Source of the DNA: Volvox africanus
Taxonomy: Eukaryota; Chlorophyta; Chlorophyceae; Chlamydomonadales; Volvocaceae
DNA length: 64,000 nucleotides
Direction: 5' to 3'
Assembly: GCA_030268105.1 (NCBI GenBank)
Contig: BSDZ01000079.1
Span: 2,423,501-2,487,500, forward strand
Position numbers and translations under genes: made by a program. Below are positions 58,472 to 64,000 of the stretch, in pieces. Under the pieces are notes generated by a model that ran no database searches, was not told the DNA's origin, and saw only the letters and a list, made by a program, of their open reading frames with translations. Each line of letters opens with the position of its first letter. The first letter of the stretch is position 1.

Positions 58472-58545
58472 AGCCCGTGTCCTCAGGGCTGTATTTAATC
58501 GCGTGCAATTGCACGCAATTTTATACAGCCTTGAGGACACGGGCT
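58472..58545. repeat. 74-bp near-perfect palindrome
   Basis: Two 37-bp arms meet with no spacer, and 33 of 37 positions pair. The arms begin AGCCCGTGTCCTCA and end TGAGGACACGGGCT; the centre is GCGTGCAATTGCACGC. It lies between two minus-strand orphan frames. Confidence 0.97.
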
Positions 58546-58621
58546 GATGTGAGACATCTATACAACTGCCTCACCCAGGGCCTTACACCCAACTAACCCA
58601 GCTTCCTAACGCAAGCCCGCA

Positions 58622-58891
58622 TTACTTCCAGATGACAGGCAACAATCTGACTGTGTCTTGTCCGGGTACGAGCTGTCTTGACTCGGTTGGGCCCTTCCGA
58701 TGCTGACTTGAGGGATAGCGAGTGGACGCGAACGAAGCTATCTTGTTGAATAGGCCTGTACTTGTGGTAATGATGTGTCGAAGTTGATGCACAGAGATAT
58801 TGAGCAGGGCCTTAATCATCAAGCGCAACACCGCTTGGACTCCTGGACCCGGTGAACTGCCTCCTGGAGTCCCGTTGGGGTTGGTTACCAA
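58622..58891 (-). CDS. Small orphan frame, 89 aa
   Basis: Starts MVTNPNGTPGGSSPGPGVQA, with an ATG and no recognisable domain. It is upstream of and in the same direction as the frame at 57656-58348, with the 74-bp palindrome 77 bp after its stop. Coding status is uncertain and it may be chance. Confidence 0.25.
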   Translation of the reverse strand: MVTNPNGTPGGSSPGPGVQAVLRLMIKALLNISVHQLRHIITTSTGLFNKIASFASTRYPSSQHRKGPTESRQLVPGQDTVRLLPVIWK

Positions 58892-59150
58892 AACTTCGCG
58901 CCGTTTGGCACAGATGCCGTACTCTATCTACGGCAATTCCAAAGTAGACTGCTCTGCGTTATCCTCAACTTGACTTCTTGACTCTGCAGATAGGATAAAT
59001 CGAAGCTCCCAAACCAAAGTAATGATATTGGTTATCATCTGAACTCATAAAATCAAGTTTATGCAAGTATGTGTTGAAGCCGACGACATGCCGGTGCGAC
59101 AATTATTTGGTGCCAGTCTGTTCGCAGGTGCCGAGTTACCATGAGCAGTT

Positions 59151-59363
59151 CTACTCCAGCATTATGCGACTATGTGCACGTAACCGCTGATCGGGTGAGT
59201 TACTGGACAGTTGCAACCAATTAGACGGTTGCATCATCACACGTCGTTCAAGTTGGCGTAGTGTTGTGACACCAGTTACGCTCCGATGGTTGTTCCCACC
59301 AATATTCCGTGTCATCCCACCCCTACCGGAGACGCGGGGAGAGGCCGCACCATTGACCACCAC
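59151..59363 (-). CDS. Small orphan frame, 70 aa
   Basis: A Gly/Asn/Arg-rich frame starting MVVNGAASPRVSGRGGMTRN. No domain recognised. It is listed because it forms a same-strand series with the two orphan frames to its left. It may well be noncoding. Confidence 0.2.
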   Translation of the reverse strand: MVVNGAASPRVSGRGGMTRNIGGNNHRSVTGVTTLRQLERRVMMQPSNWLQLSSNSPDQRLRAHSRIMLE

Positions 59364-59884
59364 TGCTGACTCCAGGCCCTGGTCGGCACTTACACTCGCA
59401 AGTCTTTTTTCTGCTACTGAATCGGTTATTCAGCTGACTTACGAATGCGGAATTATTATCTTCTGCGAGAAAGATAAAGACTGCAATCCATTATAGCACA
59501 AAGGCAAATTGCCGTATCAAAAGATAATCACTCCCAGGTGACATCCATCCATAGGGTTAACAAGTGACCCCTCCCCAGCAGCACTTGAACAGGATCCGAA
59601 AAGTAATAACTGTCAGAAGTGTGTCTGGCGCTTTTTCAAGCAATATTACGTAATCTGTACCATTTCGGATAAGGAGTGCTGCACCTTACCACGTAAAACA
59701 ACGGTGCCTTCCTTACCCGCAGCTGCTCCAACATTTCTTCCGCAGCGGCTAACTCCTTATCCTTCCACTTAGGTGCCAACATGCTGAAAAGTATGTGTGT
59801 GCGTGTGAATCAACCCGTACATCATCATGTTAGGCAAAGCCCCGCTGACGTGAGTTTTTTACCACTGTCCACCGGTAGCCCATG

Positions 59885-61562
59885 TCAGGTTGACGAATCT
59901 TTATCGGCGGCCATGCCTGTGGCCAGCACTGTCGGGGGGGCCGCCAGCGCCATGTACGGCGCGAAGCCAACCGCGTCGTCAATGTCGTACCCATAAGGCA
60001 GCTGTCTCCAGGACACGCCGCCATCGCGAGCTGTCATGTCCAAGAAGGCGTGCGCCGCCACTGAAGCGTGCGCTACACCCCACATCAACACGGACCCCAC
60101 CTGCCATATCAAAAAATAAACCACAGCATTTCGCAGAAGAAGTCATAGTACATAGAGCAGCAAGGGAACACACAACATAGCACAGCAGGCCTGCCGTCAG
60201 TTACTCAAGTGTCTTGCCTATGTAATGTGCATCCATGTACTACGTTCTTCTTCAGTTATCACCTAATCCAAGCATGCAACGTCGGTAGCTGTGGACGGCG
60301 GCGTCAGGTGGCGGGAGGTGAAAGCGTTGGCGTAAAGGCACAAAAGTTGACATGGTGATGGACTACGTATCAGCTACGTAATCAATAATCGATAGTATCG
60401 ACACTGGCTTTTGCGCAATCCAGTAAGTAACGAGTGTGTCAAGGAGTCACAAACTTTAAACACACTCAGCTCAGAGCAGATCATGCTCCTGCCCAACGGA
60501 AGTGCCTACGCATCTAGCTAGGTGGCGTACCCTCCAAGACCGGTAATGACGGCCCTTCAGGTGCAGGCTCAGAGAGTTCCGCAGCATCCATCGGCACTTG
60601 CTGTTGCAGCGGCCGTGCGTGATCATGCCGATGGGGTCCATCAGGTATCCCTGCCCAGCCTTGCCGCCAAACACGTGGTAGTGTGGGTCGTACAAGTGCC
60701 GTACGAGGGGACCCGGGTCCGTGAATGCAATGCCGTGGCGCCAAAAGCAAGATGATACGATGGCATCACCCCCAGTGGCAGACCGGAAGCTGCGGATGCA
60801 AGCCATTGCCTCCCGGTAGGCTATGGAGCGCATAAGGCCCACGGAGAAGATCATGCCGGCGCCTCCATGTGCCACAGACGGCTGCGAGTTGAGAGCCGGC
60901 GATGAGATAACAGCAACAGAGGGAGGCAAGGGTTCACAGGCTCATAGTCAAGCAAGGCGGATGGCTTCATGAGGTTAGGCTTCATGACCAGATGACAACA
61001 GCGGATCTGGCCTCCCCCGGAGCCCTTCCTCAAGTCCCCGAGGTTCGGCGGGTTGTTGAGGCCCAAGTCACGAATTCCAATACCATTCCCAACGCACATT
61101 GCAGGGGCCCTCCGGATTGCTCTTCCGATTGCATGCCAGGTCAGGCGTACAAATGGGGCAAGCAGCGGTGGGTACAAAGAGGCGACCCGGCACCCCTCTT
61201 GCATCCTCTAGGACCGCGTCGATTTCTGCATCCGTTACGTTGTCGTTGGCTGTGCGCAGCAGAAGGTACTTTCGGATGTGCTCCTGCGAGGCTGGGCGCG
61301 GGGCCCCAAGCGACGTTGAAATTAGGAAGAAACCGGAGCCCAGACGGGCTGCCCAGGAACGTAGGGCGCAGAGGAACAGGTGGAAGAGGTACCACAAGAG
61401 GTACCCCAAGAGGAGAGTCAGTCGAGCTTCGCCTTTTGCTTTATCGCGGAGTATTTCCTCCGTGCTTCCTTGTGCAACAGGCCTTGTCCGGCAGAAGCAT
61501 GCGCTCAAAAACATGCATACATACATACATACATACATACAAGGATACGACTGTTCAGGCAC
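59885..61562 (-). CDS. Fringe/GT31-like glycosyltransferase, partial or degraded
   Basis: The exon at about 60530-60883 carries SVAHGGAGMIFSVGLMRSIA, TGGDAIVSSCFWRHGIAFTD and a Cys-containing GRCNSKCRWMLRNSLSLHLK. These match the C-terminal half of Fringe-like GT31/DUF604 proteins of green algae: the GGAG loop, the GGD and the Cys pair. Such enzymes act in the Golgi lumen. A following in-phase exon, 59885-60102, ends the frame. Upstream, 61070-61440 is open and includes a hydrophobic segment LTLLLGYLLWYLFHLFLCAL that could be a signal anchor. The DxD metal-binding motif expected before the GGAG loop was not found. Retroelement fragments begin right where further 5' exons should be, so the gene may be truncated. 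Confidence 0.5.
61516..61545. repeat. TACA microsatellite 1
   Basis: About seven ATAC/TACA units. First of four such tracts that punctuate the retroelement array. Confidence 0.9.
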
Positions 61563-61913
61563 GACTGTTATGGCACGACTAACATGCCCCTGGAGTTCCA
61601 GATTCTACCCCGACCGAGAGCGGGCCAAAGACCCTAAAGTTAAGGGCAGGGTGCCCCCATGTCGATGGACGGTGACGACCCCAATTAAAGTGACCTGCGA
61701 GCTGACCAGTAGCGGAGTTGACGCCTTAGTTGATTCGGCAGATTCCGCTGGATGCTGGTGGTGGGTGCTGAACCTGGGAAAACCACTGATTTCGGAGAAG
61801 TCGGCATGGGAGACTGCTTGAGGGTGCCCCGAAACACCGGGGAAGGTAGGGACTGCCAGGTTAGTGGCCACGGGTGATGCACCCCCCTATCCTACATACA
61901 TACATACATACAT
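61546..61913 (+). mobile_element. Retroelement fragment A with TACA tail
   Basis: About 345 bp between two TACA tracts, ending TGATGCACCCCCCTATCC then TACA units (61893-61913). Its sequence differs from the two repeats to its right. It contains an open stretch reading VTCELTSSGVDALVDSADSA on the plus strand. The 3' microsatellite tail and missing 5' end fit a 5'-truncated non-LTR retrotransposon, but no enzyme domain is present. Confidence 0.5.
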
Positions 61914-61924
61914 CCCATCCTAGC

Positions 61925-62696
61925 CATAGTTGGCACGCAAATGCGGTGTGCAGTTCCGGTTGACATCACCGGCCATGGAGCAGCAAGAACAGAGCAGGGG
62001 CTTAAAGGCAGGAGTTTTGAGGAGGAGGTTCTGTTGGGAGGAAAGGGGGAGAGAGTCAGGGAGGTAGAGACAAGGGGAGGACGGTCTAGTTGTCGAGGAG
62101 GGGAAGGGAGAGGGTGGAGGGTTTCGTAGCTAGAGGTTCCTGTGTCCAGGCTTTGGGTCCTTAGGGTTTGAGGGGGGGGGTCAGCGAGAGAGGTCTTTCC
62201 TTTTTGTGCAGTGCAGGTGTCTGCGGGGCCAGCTTTGGGTGGGGCCGGAAGGCTTTCTAGGGGGGCGCCAGATCGGCTTGTCATCCCCCCCTCCGCCTCT
62301 TGTTGGGTTCTTTCGGCTTGGCTGTGTAAGAGTGTGCTTTCCTGCTGGTGTTTCTCCTCCGAGGGGATCTGTGTGTGTCTGTCAGGCTCTTGCCAGGTCA
62401 GTTTCGGGTTAGAGGAGAGGTTTCCCCGTCCTTTGAGCAGCTAGGTGTCCCCCGTTTTCTGTTGGGCCTTTCTGTGGTTTCTTGGTGGCCCTGAGTGCTC
62501 TGTGAGTGGCCAGGCGAGAGCCTGTGAGGGCTCGCTGGCCCTAGTGAGAGGGGTAGCACGTGGCAGGACAGACAGACAAAGCCACGTGTTCCTCCCCTGC
62601 GCTGTGGCTCGGTCCGGTCAGGACCCCCGGTGCTCGTCTTTGAAGGGCGAGTCGCCCACAGTGTAACACCCATAATACATACATACATACATACAT
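61925..62696 (+). mobile_element. Retroelement repeat unit B1 with TACA tail
   Basis: First of two nearly identical units about 768 bp apart. Begins CATAGTTGGCACGCAAATGC and ends CAGTGTAACACCCATAATACA with a TACA tract at 62675-62696. No long open frame. The 3' part matches the minus-oriented fragments at 15757 and 46700. Confidence 0.85.
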
Positions 62697-63455
62697 AGTT
62701 GGCACGCAAATGCGGTGTGCAGTTCCGGTTGACATCACCGACCATGGAGCAGCAAGAACAGAGCAGGGGCTTAAAGGCAGGAGTTTTGAGGAGGAGGTTC
62801 TGTGGGAGGAAAGGGGGAGAGAGTCAGGGAGGTAGAGACAAGGAGAGGGCGGTCTAGTTCTCGAGGAGGGGAAGGGAGAGGGTGGAGGGTTTCGTGGCTA
62901 GAGGTTCCTGTGTCCAGGCTTCGGGTCCTTAGGGTTTTAGGAGGGGTCAGCGAGAGAGGTCTTTCCTTTTTGTGCAGTGCAGGTGTCTGCAGGGCCAGCT
63001 TTGGGTGGGGCCGGAAGGCTTTCTAGGGGGGCGCCAGTTTGGCTTGTCATCCCCCCCTCCGCCTCTTGTTGGGTTCTTTCGGCTTGGCTGTGTAAGGGTG
63101 TGCTTTCCTGCTGGTGTTTCTCCTCTGAGGGGATCTGTGTGTGTCTGTCAGGCTCTTGCCAGGTCAGTTTCGGGTTAGAGGAGAGGTTTCCCCGTCCTTT
63201 GAGCAGCTAGGTGTCCCCCGTTTTCTGTTGGGCCTTTCTGTGGTTTCTTGGTGGCCCTGAGTGCTCTGTGAGTGGCCAGGCGAGAGCCTGTGAGGGCTCG
63301 CTGGCCCTAGTGAGAGGGGTAGCACGTGGCAGGACAGACAGACAAAGCCACGTGTTCCTCCCCTGCGCTGTGGCTCGGTCCGGTCAGGACCCCCAGTGCT
63401 CGTCTTTGAAGGGCGAGTCGCCCACAGTGTAACACCCATAAAATACATACATACA
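62694..63455 (+). mobile_element. Retroelement repeat unit B2 with TACA tail
   Basis: Second copy of unit B1, same orientation, with about fifteen differences by eye over the whole unit (roughly 2%). Starts inside the TACA tail of B1 and ends in its own tract at 63444-63455. Confidence 0.88.
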
Positions 63456-63456
63456 T

Positions 63457-64000
63457 TGGCGTTTGGTGGTCGATGGGATACCCATGCCTGGCAACACACA
63501 TCTTTCCAGGGTGCCCATCAAACCATGTGGGTGTGGCAGCTATGGAGCTGATACTGATCAACCTTGCTCCCCACGCCTGCACCACTTCTGGGAGTGCCCT
63601 AAAGCCAAGGCGGTGCGAGAACAGATCGACAGACATCTGCCATTGCCGACATCAGCCACCATTGAAGGGGGCATGACCAGGCAATTGCTATGGCTTGTCC
63701 AAGCACCTCCCGGTTGCAAGCAGGCCCCTTGGGATGTGATAGCTTTGGCAGCCTTATCTTCTATTGAATATGGCAGGCACTGTTTCCGGGCGGCAACCAG
63801 GGAACACAGGCCACAGGGGCCTTCTACCCACGGACGGCAGCAGCAACAACAGACCCACACAGCAGAGCAGGGACCCCGTCAACGGGCTATTACTGACTTC
63901 TTCAACCGTTCAGGGGGGTTCCCTCAAGAGGAAGAGGAAGATGCCAACACCCATCCAATCCTCTCTACGACACAGCCAGCAATGGACACTCCAACACAAA
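63457..64000 (+). mobile_element. Non-LTR retrotransposon ORF, C-terminal zinc-binding region, continuing past the window
   Basis: An open frame with no stop from 63457 to the window end. It starts abruptly after the TACA tract with WRLVVDGIPMPGNTH and continues VPIKPCGCG...PRLHHFWECPKAKAV, the Cys/His cluster (CxC...HHxxxC) found after the reverse transcriptase domain of L1-type LINE proteins. A Gln-rich stretch and RAITDFFNRSGG follow. The reverse transcriptase and endonuclease domains are missing on the left, so this copy is 5'-truncated; its 3' end is outside the window. Confidence 0.75.

Noticed and set aside
58472..58545. tRNA or rho-independent terminator
   Set aside because: No cloverleaf or T-loop; the arms are far too long and there is no loop or U tract. 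The organism is a eukaryote.
61925..63455. LTRs of a retrovirus-like element
   Set aside because: The repeats are adjacent with no internal coding region, have no TG...CA ends and finish in microsatellites, which fits non-LTR tails better.

Overview
The window looks like nuclear DNA of a volvocine green alga (Chlorophyceae, Volvocales). The genes are densely interrupted by spliceosomal introns with GTG/GTA-type donors and C/T-rich acceptors. TGTAA, the chlorophyte polyadenylation signal, follows several stop codons. Proteins carry long Ala-, Gln- or Ser-rich insertions. A short interstitial array mixes TTTAGGG with TTTTAGGG, the latter being the Chlamydomonas-type telomere unit. Base composition looks only moderately GC-rich, closer to Volvox-like species than to Chlamydomonas reinhardtii. 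No rRNA, tRNA, CRISPR or bacterial-style operon was recognised.

Layout, left to right: 1-4719 (-) gamma subunit of the AP-1 clathrin adaptor, cut off by the window edge; 5140-7731 (+) a methylenetetrahydrofolate-reductase-superfamily protein; 9238-11345 (-) a protein of unknown function; 11768-17308 (+) an alpha/beta hydrolase with a minisatellite intron; 17309-21123 noncoding; 21124-28722 (-) a class III guanylyl cyclase with an interrupted PAS domain; 28723-31296 noncoding or unresolved; 31297-40462 (-) an Hsp110/HSP70E chaperone (19 exons); about 41212-46450 (+) a TCAIM-like protein (DUF4460/DUF4461); 46450-49706 noncoding with a retroelement remnant; about 49707-52775 (+) a Gln-rich protein with a Tudor-like segment; 52776-57655 noncoding with an interstitial telomeric repeat; 57656-59363 (-) three small orphan reading frames and a 74-bp palindrome; 59885 to about 61560 (-) a Fringe/GT31-like gene fragment; 61516-64000 (+) a head-to-tail array of 5'-truncated retroelement fragments separated by TACA microsatellites, ending in an open frame with the C-terminal zinc-binding region of a non-LTR reverse transcriptase.

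For four genes I could chain exons so that every splice phase matches and the total length is a multiple of three: the reductase-like protein (427 aa), the hydrolase (837 aa), the Hsp110 (807 aa) and the unknown minus-strand protein (312 aa). Three gene pairs are head to head with short spacers (about 420, 422 and 750 bp), so shared bidirectional promoters are likely. The genes are otherwise functionally unrelated (membrane traffic, one-carbon metabolism, cyclic-nucleotide signalling, proteostasis, a mitochondrial-type protein). No gene cluster for a pathway or defence system was found. The most unusual material is the retroelement array, the telomeric island, the palindrome with its orphan frames, and the very large insertion inside the cyclase PAS domain.
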